Virus record (IMG/VR): IMGVR_UViG_3300006844_000040
Location: 1-24,522 of that record
Origin: a virus
Length of the DNA stretch: 24,522 bases
Reading direction: 5' to 3' (one strand)
Shown here: positions 1 to 7,506 of the stretch, in pieces
Layout of the letters: each line of letters starts with the position of its first letter
Numbering within the stretch: position 1 is the first letter of the stretch
The notes under the pieces: generated by a model
Told to the model about the DNA's origin: nothing
Seen by the model: the letters and a program-made list of their open reading frames with translations, nothing else
Database searches by the model: none
Position numbers and translations under genes: made by a program

Positions 1-582
1 TTGCCACACCGTGTTGTAGTCAGTGGCGCTAGCCTTGGTGAGTACCGTACCGGCGGCACCCCCCGCAGGAACGCCCTGGCCTGCCGGGCCTTGAGCGCCC
101 GTCGTACCCTGCGGCCCTTGTATGCCTTGTGGACCCGTGTCACCCGTATCGCCCTTTACACCCTGCGGACCCTGTGAACCAGTCGGCCCAGGGTCGCCTT
201 GGATGCCCTGTACGCCTTGAAGTCCTTGTGGCCCCATTGGGCCTTCGGGGCCAGGATCGCCAGTGTCGCCCTTTGGCCCCTGCGCACCAGTAGTACCGGG
301 AGGGCCTTGTGAGCCCGTAGCGCCAGTTGAGCCGGTTGCTCCCGCCGGCCCCGTTGGGCCAACCGGCCCCTGCGGCCCTGGAGTTCCAGCCGTCCAATCG
401 GCTGCACCGTCCGCAGTACCGACTTTGGTTAGAACCTCACCAACGTCACCACCAGGTGGTAAGCCCCCACCGCTCTCGCCCGTTATGAAACTTAGCTGGA
501 GCTGGTCAATGAGTTCACGAGACCACGGGATGAGGTTCTCCTCCTCCCGTAGTCGTGGCAACGGTAGCAGTCTTACCGCCAC
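1..582 (-). CDS. Collagen-like tail fibre protein, partial (C-terminus beyond window)
   Basis: 194 codons are visible, with no stop before the left edge. The first ~65 residues are non-repetitive (start [16 protein letters not shown]). About 35 Gly-X-Y triplets follow ([13 protein letters not shown], later [16 protein letters not shown]), then [20 protein letters not shown]. The motif G-x-VLTK-x-(S/G)-T/A-x-D-x-x-W appears on both sides of the collagen block ([16 protein letters not shown] before it), a linker often seen in phage fibres. Collagen-like triplets form trimeric rods in phage fibres, so a host-contact or fibre role is inferred. The start is GTG at 582, with GGAG six bases upstream, lying inside the last codons of the HicB-like gene. 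An ATG-only search misses this start. Confidence 0.8.
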   Translation of the reverse strand, partial: MAVRLLPLPRLREEENLIPWSRELIDQLQLSFITGESGGGLPPGGDVGEVLTKVGTADGAADWTAGTPGPQGPVGPTGPAGATGSTGATGSQGPPGTTGAQGPKGDTGDPGPEGPMGPQGLQGVQGIQGDPGPTGSQGPQGVKGDTGDTGPQGIQGPQGTTGAQGPAGQGVPAGGAAGTVLTKASATDYNTVWQ

Positions 583-761
583 TGCTCGCTCCACCTTTCG
601 GCATCAGCGAAACGACCTAGGTAGTCCTCTTGTGCAAACCGAGCTGCGTCGATCGCTTCCTCAATCGAGGAACCACGACCGACGCAGCCCTTCAACTGCG
701 GAAACCGCACCTCCCAACACTCCCCAGTGTGCTCTATCTCGATGCGGTACCGAGTATCCAT
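573..761 (-). CDS. HicB-like single-domain protein (orphan antitoxin-type fold)
   Basis: 62 aa beginning [26 protein letters not shown]. The pattern Y-x-I-x-I-E...W-x-V-x-FP-x-L-x-GC-x-G...S-I-EEA-x-x-A...Y is the signature of the HicB partial RNase H-like domain. Canonical HicB antitoxins carry an extra C-terminal DNA-binding domain and pair with a HicA toxin. Here the protein stops after the core domain, and no HicA-like reading frame lies beside it. It sits between two virion-protein genes: its ATG overlaps the previous stop (TAATG) and its end overlaps the fibre gene's GTG. It is therefore part of the late operon, not a free-standing toxin-antitoxin locus. Fold assignment is fairly sure; function is unknown. 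Confidence 0.7.
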   Translation of the reverse strand: MDTRYRIEIEHTGECWEVRFPQLKGCVGRGSSIEEAIDAARFAQEDYLGRFADAERWSEQWR

Positions 762-1591
762 TACGCCACCACGATGCTGAGTGCTTTGGTGTTGGTCTCT
801 GTCCCTCGGGTGGCCCGGACAGTGAAGTTGGAGGTCCCCGCCGCACTCGGCGTACCTGTGATCGCTCCGGTCGGGCCATTGAGAGCCAGGCCCGCTGGCA
901 GAGTGCCAGCAGAGAGATCCCACGTGACTGCAAGCCCACTATTCGAGGCCAGGATCTGGTTGTAGGGCGTTCCGATGGTGCCAGCCGCAAGTGACGTCGT
1001 GGTGACCAGGAGCGGAATCTGCCCGTACCGGAACGTTACGAAGTCTGTGGTCCGTAGGGAATCGACTGCATCGACCCAAACGACCCACGGAACCTCGTTG
1101 ACAGACTGAAGAATAAGAGCCGACGGAGTCCCTACCGCAGAATCGACGACCACCCGGCTCGGACTCTCGAGGGTTCCCCCCAAGATAGTCGTGCCGATCT
1201 GTCGAGGATCAACGACAGGTTGATTTGTTATCGCAGAGATTACCCCAGCATTGCTGACACCGAAGCCCTTGTAGACCCCGGCGTCTACAAACGCGACAGT
1301 TGAGCCCCCTGCTCCACGTGCCCAGATGGCAGCATTTGGCATACCACCACCATAGATGCCGATCATCGGGTCTCGACCCGGTGTCCAAAGCGGGGCAATG
1401 GGCCGAACGGCTAGAGCCCCTGCATTATTGTAGAGTTCCCTGTAGACGCCATCGGCCCTCTTTAACACGATGAACGAACTGATCGGGGGCTCCCCGATGT
1501 AGAGTCGGGATAGCCCGAGGTTCTCCCTCGGGCTACCGAACGTAGACACGCCCGACCACCGGGCAATGTCCATCTGAGCCTGAGTTTCCAT
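761..1591 (-). CDS. Virion protein with C-terminal putative Ig (He_PIG-like) domain
   Basis: 276 aa. Residues 1-190 are unrecognised, rich in beta-type sequence with many Gly/Val/Thr. Residues ~194-276 (LLVTTTSLAAGTIGTPYN...GLAVTWDLSAGTLPAGLALN...GAITGTPSAAGTSNFTVRA) match the He_PIG class of Ig-like domain: a TPY motif, LPAGL-x-L, G-x-ITGTP-x-x-AGT and F-TV-A. Such domains decorate phage capsids and tails and may bind surface glycans. Its place directly after the major capsid protein and before the fibre suggests a head decoration, tail or adhesion role. The start ATG at 1591 has GGGAG nine bases upstream. Confidence 0.75.
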   Translation of the reverse strand: METQAQMDIARWSGVSTFGSPRENLGLSRLYIGEPPISSFIVLKRADGVYRELYNNAGALAVRPIAPLWTPGRDPMIGIYGGGMPNAAIWARGAGGSTVAFVDAGVYKGFGVSNAGVISAITNQPVVDPRQIGTTILGGTLESPSRVVVDSAVGTPSALILQSVNEVPWVVWVDAVDSLRTTDFVTFRYGQIPLLVTTTSLAAGTIGTPYNQILASNSGLAVTWDLSAGTLPAGLALNGPTGAITGTPSAAGTSNFTVRATRGTETNTKALSIVVA

Positions 1592-1594
1592 GAC

Positions 1595-2503
1595 TCACGC
1601 TCCCTGGGACCCGTAGACCCCCCGCCACTCGCCAGCGCCCGTCGAGAAGCGCTGGAACGCCTTGAACTTGGCGTCGCCCGAGTCGAAGTCGTCGCCGTTC
1701 TGGAACCGAACGGCCTGACGCTCGAAGAAGTTCAGGTCGTGGTCGCCCTTGCCAGCCAGCAGGAACCAGCTGTCCGGGTCCACGATGTAGTGCCCGACCA
1801 TGTAATCAAGGCCCTCTTCACGCAGGGCGTTGATCTCGTTGTTCGAGGTGTACGGCCGGAACTCCGAACCCAGGATCTCCCGTGCAGTCATCTTGAGCTG
1901 AGGCCCGCAGACCAGCAGCTTCGGCTTGATGACGACCGGGATGTCCATCTCATCCGTGAGAGACTCGAAGGAGATGATCGCAGCCTCGAGGGACGTTGGC
2001 GACAAGTCTGCGTCGGTGGCCGCCCGGTTCGATCCTGTCCCTCCCCCGAGCTTGGTGTGCGTCGCACTGAACAACGGCTCGTTCACCCCGAACTTTGGGA
2101 ACCCGAACTCGGTGGTGAAGCCGTTGTTGAGCATGTTGAAGAAGGCCACCTCGCGAGCGTTCCCGCCAGCCTTGGACAGCTCCTTGGTGTTCTTCTTCAT
2201 CACGTTGTACAGGTCGTCTTCCATCATTTCCAAGGTCACACGGAAGCCGAGCCCGTACGTGATGTGGGTGTAGCGCTTCTTCCCACCTTGCCGGAAGTCC
2301 TGATAGACGATGCCCCGGCCCTCTGGCTTGATGGGCATGCTACCGAGGCCGCCAACCTCGAGGTCCTCTTCGTACGCCTTGGAGGACTTCTCCTGGTTAG
2401 CGATGCGGGAATACTCCGCAGGCCGAGCCTCCATCTCCTGGAAGAAGACCTTGCGGAGTCCGGGGGCGAGAAGGTGACTGAATGCACCTGTTACGTTTAC
2501 CAT
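1595..2503 (-). CDS. Major capsid protein
   Basis: 302 aa, starting MVNVTGAFSHLLAPGLRKVFF. It has the expected size and position: after the portal, scaffold-like and decoration-like genes. Its composition fits an HK97-fold capsid subunit: an N-terminal helical segment, then EVGGLGSMPIKPEGRGIVYQD, a long central helix with MMEDDLYNVMKKNTKEL, and a C-terminal ATHTKLGGGT...LLVCGPQLKMTAREIL...Y-x-x-DPDSWFLLAG region typical of phage capsid proteins. The SD AAGGGGG lies 7 bases before the ATG and spans the stop of the preceding gene. The assignment rests on context plus these patterns; no database match was run. Confidence 0.85.
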   Translation of the reverse strand: MVNVTGAFSHLLAPGLRKVFFQEMEARPAEYSRIANQEKSSKAYEEDLEVGGLGSMPIKPEGRGIVYQDFRQGGKKRYTHITYGLGFRVTLEMMEDDLYNVMKKNTKELSKAGGNAREVAFFNMLNNGFTTEFGFPKFGVNEPLFSATHTKLGGGTGSNRAATDADLSPTSLEAAIISFESLTDEMDIPVVIKPKLLVCGPQLKMTAREILGSEFRPYTSNNEINALREEGLDYMVGHYIVDPDSWFLLAGKGDHDLNFFERQAVRFQNGDDFDSGDAKFKAFQRFSTGAGEWRGVYGSQGA

Positions 2504-2515
2504 CTCATATCCCCC

Positions 2516-2956
2516 TTATGCCACGACCGCCAGCTGGCTGCTGCCTTCGATGAACTTGCCACGCACGATCACCTGGCCAGGCGGCAGCGACTGTCCGACC
2601 TCCATGACCAAGAAGTTCCCTGTGCCGGCCACGGCGCCCCACTTCCCACCCACCTTGGTGATCTGTACTTTCGTGCCGATGGTCGCCTGAGTGGCGGTCG
2701 GCATCGCGACACCGAACAGCGTGTCGTCGTTCGCGATCCACACCGGGCACGGCCTTCCGGTCACGCCCGATGCGTTTGCGGCTGCTATGCCCACGAGCGA
2801 CCCAGTGACCGCGAGAGGGCTCGTAGCTACCGACAGAACGCCCGCGGCCAAGACCACGGGCTCTCCAACCTCGAAGGTCTGGGCTGCTGCCTCCGGAAAA
2901 TGAAGCGTGTGCGGGCTGTTGCCCGACACGGTCATTTGCTGCTCAAGTTGCCTCAT
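2516..2956 (-). CDS. Putative capsid decoration/stabilisation protein
   Basis: 146 aa, beta-rich and Gly/Ala/Val-rich, with no membrane segment: MTVSGNSPHTLHFPEAAAQT near the start, then GEPVVLAAGVLSVA, VGIAAANASGVTG, FGVAMPTATQATIGTKVQI and PPGQVIVRGKFIE. A small beta-rich protein encoded immediately upstream of the major capsid gene is usually a head decoration or stabilising protein, so the role is inferred from position and composition. GGAGG precedes the ATG by eight bases and lies in the end of the upstream gene. A tail-adaptor role is less likely. Confidence 0.5.
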   Translation of the reverse strand: MRQLEQQMTVSGNSPHTLHFPEAAAQTFEVGEPVVLAAGVLSVATSPLAVTGSLVGIAAANASGVTGRPCPVWIANDDTLFGVAMPTATQATIGTKVQITKVGGKWGAVAGTGNFLVMEVGQSLPPGQVIVRGKFIEGSSQLAVVA

Positions 2957-2959
2957 GGA

Positions 2960-3406
2960 TCAGTCCTCCAAATCCACATCGTCCCGCGTCACGTTGCCCA
3001 CGTAACCCGGCACGTCCCTGTGCTCTTCGTAGCCCCGACCACCGACCGCGGCCTTGAAGCTCGCGGTTACACCGGTTGCCAGAGCGTCGATCTTCTGCTT
3101 GTTCCTGCGCCTATATTCCTCGTGCAGCTCCTTCGGAATCCGCGCGAGCACTAGGTCCCCTACCTCAACTTGACCGACGACCGACTCGCCAGCCTTCATA
3201 GGCGTGTTGTCTTTGCACACGCCTTCTTCGGCCCCCCCGTTGACGATCTCATATCCGAGAAAGTCACGCTTGCGGGCCATGTTCAGGCGCTCCTTACGGA
3301 GCCACCGATAGTGGTAGTTTGGATCCTTGTTCTCGACAGCGAGCGGGTCGTAGATGCCCGCTGCCATCTTCTTGTCGGCTTCGTCCTTTGTTACTTCGAT
3401 GCCCAT
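2960..3406 (-). CDS. Conserved-position head-region protein, unknown function
   Basis: 148 aa from MGIEVTKDEADKKMAAGIYD. It is soluble and charged, with YHYRWLRKERLNMARKRDFLGYEIV near the middle and IPKELHEEYRRRNKQKIDAL later. The chosen ATG overlaps the scaffold stop (TAATG) and has AAGGCGG just upstream. The frame is open for 23 more codons, but they lie inside the scaffold gene. The gene sits between scaffold and decoration-like genes and is probably co-expressed with head assembly. No catalytic motif is visible. Confidence 0.7.
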   Translation of the reverse strand: MGIEVTKDEADKKMAAGIYDPLAVENKDPNYHYRWLRKERLNMARKRDFLGYEIVNGGAEEGVCKDNTPMKAGESVVGQVEVGDLVLARIPKELHEEYRRRNKQKIDALATGVTASFKAAVGGRGYEEHRDVPGYVGNVTRDDVDLED

Positions 3407-4131
3407 TATGCCGCCTTGCTGCGCCCCTTGTCTTTGCGAGGACGAGTCCCGTCGGGGGTGCCCCACTTGGTCCAATCGTCCTCGGACATCTCGAACGCCT
3501 TCATGATCTCTCGCTCCTCGCGAGTGATTGGCTTGGCCTTCGCCTTTTCGACCTCAGCCGAGCTGGCGCCTTCCGGCTGTGAAGAACGTTCGCGTTCCTG
3601 CTTGCGTGCCTCCTCGACTTCCTCTTCGAGGTGCTGGGAGCGCACGTACTTGAGAGCCGCCGTATACGATCCAGACTTGGCCTTCACGTCCAACGGCATG
3701 TCGCGCATGAACTCATCCACCTCGTCGGCGTACTTGTCGAACATCTTGCCATGCTTCAGCCGAGCCGCTTCGCGTTCGGTATCCGCAGTGCGTCCGAAGT
3801 ACTCCTGCACGATCGGGCCTACCCGGAGCGTCACCAACTCATTCATGGCAGCGACCGGGTCTTCATCGAAGCGGTCCCGAAGCGTCTTGACTTGCTTCTG
3901 GGCGTCGACGTTTCCAGCGTTGGCCGCACGCTGGATCTGCTCCAGGATCACGCTGACTTGGCCACGCGCCGCAGCAGCCTCTTCGAGGCTACGCTGCGTG
4001 ACCCCACGCATCTCCTGGTTTTCGGCTTCCAGGCGGGCTAGTCGCTCAGAGTCCGGAGACTTGTCAGTCCCCTGCTCCGTTGCCTCGTCCTGAGTATCCA
4101 GCTTCTCGTCCTCGTTGTCCCCGTTGATCAT
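3406..4131 (-). CDS. Putative capsid scaffolding protein
   Basis: 241 aa, very hydrophilic and highly charged. It has a disordered acidic N-terminus (MINGDNEDEKLDTQDEATEQ), a heptad-like coiled coil at ~residues 28-60 (LARLEAENQEM...SLEEAAAARGQ), a helical middle, and a Lys/Arg-rich C-terminus (RPRKDKGRSKAA). Acidic, helical proteins with a basic C-terminal tail between portal and capsid genes are typical phage scaffolds. Scaffolds organise procapsid assembly and bind the coat protein through the basic tail. The start ATG has GAGG eight bases before it. The first 68 bases overlap the end of the 104-aa gene. Confidence 0.65.
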   Translation of the reverse strand: MINGDNEDEKLDTQDEATEQGTDKSPDSERLARLEAENQEMRGVTQRSLEEAAAARGQVSVILEQIQRAANAGNVDAQKQVKTLRDRFDEDPVAAMNELVTLRVGPIVQEYFGRTADTEREAARLKHGKMFDKYADEVDEFMRDMPLDVKAKSGSYTAALKYVRSQHLEEEVEEARKQERERSSQPEGASSAEVEKAKAKPITREEREIMKAFEMSEDDWTKWGTPDGTRPRKDKGRSKAA

Positions 4132-4378
4132 TCTCTACCTCGTGTTGCGCCTGTTCCAGACGCTCTACCATCATGTCGCCGAATTCAATGAAGATGTTCA
4201 GCGCGTTGAATTCACCTCGGATTTCGACTACTTCATTCCAGTCCTTAGCCCCCACCAATCTCAGGAGGCATCCCTGCCTCGCCTCCAGGAGGTGCTCCCA
4301 TAGCAGGAGCCACTCCGGCTCCGTTCTGATTCGGTCCAGCGCCTCCTTGAGGTCCTGGGGGTTGTTGGGCATTGGCAT
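4064..4378 (-). CDS. Small helical head-region protein overlapping the portal gene
   Basis: 104 aa from MPMPNNPQDLKEALDRIR. The N-terminal ~65 residues form an amphipathic helical pattern (RTEPEWLLLWEHLLEARQ...VVEIRGEFNALNIFIEF) resembling short phage proteins often found near portal genes. The C-terminus is polar (NDQRGQRGREAGYSG). The first 134 bases overlap the 3' end of the portal gene in another frame, yet the well-formed helix begins inside the overlap, so a downstream start is unlikely. AGGCGG lies six bases before the ATG at 4378; ATG 4372 is a possible alternative. Function is unknown. Confidence 0.65.
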   Translation of the reverse strand: MPMPNNPQDLKEALDRIRTEPEWLLLWEHLLEARQGCLLRLVGAKDWNEVVEIRGEFNALNIFIEFGDMMVERLEQAQHEVENDQRGQRGREAGYSGRGNGAGD

Positions 4379-6149
4379 CGGTGTCCGCCTGCATCTGATC
4401 TGCGAGACTCGGGGGTAGGAGGGTGTCGACCGCACGGATCTCGTAGGTCTGAACGATCATCGACATCAGGTACCTAGCACCGTCGGCCATCTGCACGGCC
4501 ATTTGCTGCACAGGTGGCGGGGTCTGGGGGTTCATCGCAATGCCGCTGATCTGAATGAGCTGCTGGTAGTATTGGGTCAGCGTACCCATCATCGCCATGA
4601 GACCCTGCTTTTCGATCTCGCGGTTGATGGTCGCTGTAGAGGCCGTGAGTTCCATCCCTATGCCGTCGGCAAGGAATTCATCGGGCAGGTTTAGGACCTG
4701 CTCGATGAGCTCACCGTCCTGGCCCTTGACAAAATAGGCCATGCCCGATGGTCTGAACTGGGCATTCAGGATCAAAAGCTTCTTGCCCACGGCTCCCAGG
4801 CAGTCGCGGACGTCCCGAACGTTCAGGTCGAACCGTCGGTTTCCTTCTTGGATGAGCGCGAGTGTACCAGTTGCAGTGGCACGGTTCCCCATGACGTTGG
4901 ACTCTCGGCCCAACTGGTAATCAGCAACTCCGGATCTTCGTTCAGAATACGCAAGGCACGATGTCTCAAGCTGGCGCATTGAGGGGTACACATCGGCCAT
5001 CGGGAGGGTAATGATGTCTTTTGACGGGTCCGGCACTGTAAGAAAGCGTCCAGGCCAGACTTTAGTTCCATTTCTAACCACACCACGCCGCCCGATGAAG
5101 AACCTGGTGTTGGCAAGGGTGGCGTTGTCAACTTGCTGGTTGTGAAGCGTCGAGATTTCCTCCTGAAGTAGTGCAAGCTGCCTGGATATCCCGATTCCAT
5201 CTCGCTTTCCTTCTCTGTCGATGAACTTACCCTTCTTGAAGGGACGCTCACCCATCACATCAGGATTGTAGACGCAACGAGCGATGGTCCTCGTCTCGTG
5301 ATGGTAGGTAATCATTACCGGCACGGGCAGATCGCTACCACCCAAGGGCAGGTCCGCGTAGACCTCATACAGCGTGTTTAGCTTATCTCGAGGCCGAGGA
5401 GCCGCCTCTTCAAGCTCGTTCTGAAGGACCTTTTCCTCCATAGGCGTCATCTCAGCCTTGTGGGCCAGGATCTTGTCCACCTCTTGGTAGACTCGATCAT
5501 GCTTCCTCCATCGAAGCTGGCCATCCGTGAGCCTAATGCGGTGAGCCATCCACTCGGCCTGATTCAGCTCGTCCTCGATGCCAGCCTGACAGATAATGTC
5601 CGCCAGCAGGATATGCTTGACCTGCGGGCGGCGAACTATCTTGTCTCTTGGCCGGGCAGCGCCCGCCGAGATCACGAAGGTTCGGTGGGTAAAGGACTCC
5701 CAGTAAATCTTGAGGTAGGCCCACCCGTGCTTCACGACCTCAACGATCCAGCTACGGATCTGCATGTACATATCGAGCTCGTTGATGCGGGACCACTCCA
5801 TAAAGTCCTGGAGGGGGTGCACGACGGGCTCGAGGTCCTTGATGAGCGCTTGGGCTGACCAGAAGGGCTGGACAGCGAAGATCGTGTTGATGATCCGGGC
5901 AACGATCGAATCGACGGTGATGCCCACAAGCGGGACCACGAGGTTAGCGGCACCGTCCCACGGGAAGGTCTTCCGGGCGGTGATAGGATCACCCATGTAC
6001 AAGCGGTTGGACTCATTGATCCATTCGAGCTTTAGCTCATGTGCATACAGGGCCTCCTCCAGCTCGCTGGAAAGAAACTGAGGCAACCACGACCGATCCT
6101 TCGTTGTCAGCGCGACCGGCGCGCCCGGAATGACCCCCTCGAGTGCCAC
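4245..6149 (-). CDS. Portal protein
   Basis: 634 aa. The portal forms the dodecameric ring at the capsid vertex through which DNA enters and leaves. Features that fit: large size; position two genes before the scaffold; GDPITARKTFPWDGAANLVVPL near the N-terminus; an EEISTLHNQQVDNATLANTR-type clip/stem segment; and QLGRESNVMGNRATATGTL, a pattern common in podo- and siphovirus portals. The last ~49 residues are a Pro/Gly/Gln-rich tail (QQPPGPQGGAGPNQNGAG) encoded in DNA that also encodes the next gene. The start is GTG at 6149, one base past the previous stop, with AAGG upstream. Confidence 0.85.
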   Translation of the reverse strand: MALEGVIPGAPVALTTKDRSWLPQFLSSELEEALYAHELKLEWINESNRLYMGDPITARKTFPWDGAANLVVPLVGITVDSIVARIINTIFAVQPFWSAQALIKDLEPVVHPLQDFMEWSRINELDMYMQIRSWIVEVVKHGWAYLKIYWESFTHRTFVISAGAARPRDKIVRRPQVKHILLADIICQAGIEDELNQAEWMAHRIRLTDGQLRWRKHDRVYQEVDKILAHKAEMTPMEEKVLQNELEEAAPRPRDKLNTLYEVYADLPLGGSDLPVPVMITYHHETRTIARCVYNPDVMGERPFKKGKFIDREGKRDGIGISRQLALLQEEISTLHNQQVDNATLANTRFFIGRRGVVRNGTKVWPGRFLTVPDPSKDIITLPMADVYPSMRQLETSCLAYSERRSGVADYQLGRESNVMGNRATATGTLALIQEGNRRFDLNVRDVRDCLGAVGKKLLILNAQFRPSGMAYFVKGQDGELIEQVLNLPDEFLADGIGMELTASTATINREIEKQGLMAMMGTLTQYYQQLIQISGIAMNPQTPPPVQQMAVQMADGARYLMSMIVQTYEIRAVDTLLPPSLADQMQADTDANAQQPPGPQGGAGPNQNGAGVAPAMGAPPGGEAGMPPEIGGG

Positions 6150-6218
6150 TTACTTGACCTTCGGTGGCTTCTTTTGGGTGTTGCCGCCGCGACGCAGGTT
6201 TGTGTTTGCACGTCCCAT
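6150..6218 (-). CDS. 22-residue basic peptide
   Basis: A very short open frame, MGRANTNLRRGGNTQKK..., ending in PPKVK. It has a near-perfect AGGAGG ribosome binding site eight bases before the ATG and fits exactly between the 137-aa gene stop and the portal GTG. The tight fit and strong SD favour a translated peptide, or at least a leader that couples translation into the portal gene. Function is unknown. Confidence 0.5.
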   Translation of the reverse strand: MGRANTNLRRGGNTQKKPPKVK

Positions 6219-6226
6219 GACTCCTC

Positions 6227-6640
6227 CTACTTGTAGCCCATCTGGTTGACGATGTGGCTTGCTAGACTGGGATCGAAGGTCTTGGGGATGGCAGCGACGC
6301 CACCCGAAGGTCCAGTACCGGAGCTAAGGTGGCCCCCACCGCCGCCCATCGCCTCTTTCATCATACGCTGCATGAGCGTCGATTCGGTCATATCATTGAC
6401 GGAGGCCCCGACGTCCTTCACCAGAGCAGCGAACGCCTTAGCGTTCTGTTCGCGCTCCTCTGGGTCGTCTCCTAAAAAAGAGGAGAAGTCCGCCATCTTC
6501 TTGAAGCCGCCAAGCAGCCCCATGAGGCCAGTGCCTGGAGTCGTCTGACCTGGCATCGGACCCATCATGTTGGGGTCTGGCCGAGGCCCCTCAACGGTCG
6601 AAGCCGAGGTCCCTAGCATGCTTGCCATTTGCTGGCTCAT
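6227..6640 (-). CDS. Unknown protein, Gly/Met-rich, structural operon
   Basis: 137 aa. The N-terminus is MSQQMASMLGTSAST, followed by a Pro/Gly/Met-rich stretch, a helical acidic middle (SSFLGDDPEEREQNAKAFAAL) and a Gly-run (EAMGGGGGHLSS). The start ATG overlaps the upstream stop (TAATG). It lies between an unknown 125-aa gene and the portal. The flexible, glycine-rich make-up suggests a virion or assembly-associated protein, but no family is recognised. Confidence 0.65.
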   Translation of the reverse strand: MSQQMASMLGTSASTVEGPRPDPNMMGPMPGQTTPGTGLMGLLGGFKKMADFSSFLGDDPEEREQNAKAFAALVKDVGASVNDMTESTLMQRMMKEAMGGGGGHLSSGTGPSGGVAAIPKTFDPSLASHIVNQMGYK

Positions 6641-7017
6641 TACCTGTCCTCCTTACCTAACATCAGAGCCCGGTGAGCCGGGGTATAGGCACGTCTGAAA
6701 ACCTTCATCATGCCTTCGCGATCAGAAACGCCAGCATCCGTGAGCAGCTTCATGCGCTCCTGAGCCGACATGCCCCGGGCCATCCTACGTTGCTGTTCGC
6801 GCCTGATTCCAGTTCGTGGGTCCCAAGTCTTGGTACCTAAACCCATACCAGGCGCCAAGAAGTTCGCCTGAAACAAAGCCTGCATAGCCTGCTTCATTTC
6901 GGGGCTTTGATCCGACATAGGTTTGATCTTTCCAGCGTCGCGGCCACCGTAGGGCATCTTCTTTTGTTGCTGCCCAGCATCGGTGGTCGGGGTAGGGTTA
7001 TTTGATTGTTGAGACAT
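6640..7017 (-). CDS. Unknown protein, structural operon
   Basis: 125 aa. It has a disordered Ser/Gln/Thr-rich N-terminus (MSQQSNNPTPTTDAGQQQKK), then a basic region with TKTWDPRTGIRREQQRRMARG and a C-terminal helical part (GVSDREGMMKVFRRAYTPAHRAL). It starts two bases after the preceding stop, and its own stop overlaps the next ATG. It shares the MSQQ start with the next protein, which may be chance. No family is recognised. Confidence 0.65.
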   Translation of the reverse strand: MSQQSNNPTPTTDAGQQQKKMPYGGRDAGKIKPMSDQSPEMKQAMQALFQANFLAPGMGLGTKTWDPRTGIRREQQRRMARGMSAQERMKLLTDAGVSDREGMMKVFRRAYTPAHRALMLGKEDR

Positions 7018-7019
7018 AA

Positions 7020-7403
7020 TCAGAAGTATATCGCGTCTACTTCGACGGAGAAGGGGTCGGCAAGGACGTAGAAGTTATCCCCACTTGCATCTGGTGGCTT
7101 ACGGAGCATCAGAGGAATCTTGCCTGGCCCAGCGGGAACCGTGAAGTACCACCCCCAACCCCCCACAGCTGGAAAGAAGAGCTTGAACGTCGTGGCGCTG
7201 GTAGCGGGCTGGATCTGCCATACCTGGAGGAAGAGGTTGAGTTCACCAGTGGGTGGCCAGAAGAACCGAACCTCCTCGGCGCCGCCATAGATCGACCAAC
7301 GCTCATGACGACCACCCGACGTAGGAGCGACGAAGTCAACGTTCTCTTCTGTGGCAGAATTGGTATCGGTTAAGGAAATAAAGACTCGAGCAGTAGATGG
7401 CAT
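7020..7403 (-). CDS. Putative beta-rich virion protein, unknown
   Basis: 127 aa (MPSTARVFISLTDTNSATEE...), rich in aromatic residues and alternating hydrophobics (VRFFWPPTGELNLFLQVWQIQP, GWGWYFTVPAGPGKIPLML), indicating a beta fold. No signal peptide or membrane helix. GGAG sits nine bases before the ATG. It is the first gene after the G-rich gap following TerL, so it may be a head-tail or decoration component. This is inference from context only. Confidence 0.65.
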   Translation of the reverse strand: MPSTARVFISLTDTNSATEENVDFVAPTSGGRHERWSIYGGAEEVRFFWPPTGELNLFLQVWQIQPATSATTFKLFFPAVGGWGWYFTVPAGPGKIPLMLRKPPDASGDNFYVLADPFSVEVDAIYF

Positions 7404-7437
7404 CAGTTGGGCTCCCTATTCGAGACTTCCGCAGCCG

Positions 7438-7474
7438 CCCCACCCCGCCCCCCACCCCCCCCGCCGGGGGAGGG
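7438..7474 (-). other. G-quadruplex-prone tract between TerL and the next gene
   Basis: On the minus (sense) strand the gap holds G-runs of 8, 6, 4 and 4, each separated by a single T or C. Before them is a short hairpin of five C, a GGC loop and five G. Four long G-runs with one-base loops meet the common criteria for a stable DNA and RNA G-quadruplex. No U-tract follows, so it is not a standard terminator. The rest of the ~100-base gap (7404-7506) shows no gene. Confidence 0.7.
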
Positions 7475-7506
7475 AAGGCTGGTAAGGGTTAAACGTGGGG
7501 ACAGAA

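Noticed and set aside
263-994. Long plus-strand frame (243 codons) opposite the fibre and HicB-like genes
   Set aside because: It is the antisense shadow of Gly-X-Y codons and the neighbouring genes: low-complexity Pro/Ser/Arg composition, no SD, and all adjacent real genes run the other way.
1739-3154. 471-codon plus-strand frame opposite the capsid genes
   Set aside because: Long open antisense frames are common in GC-rich DNA. This one lies opposite well-supported capsid and decoration genes, and its His/Arg/Leu-rich composition is typical of a shadow.
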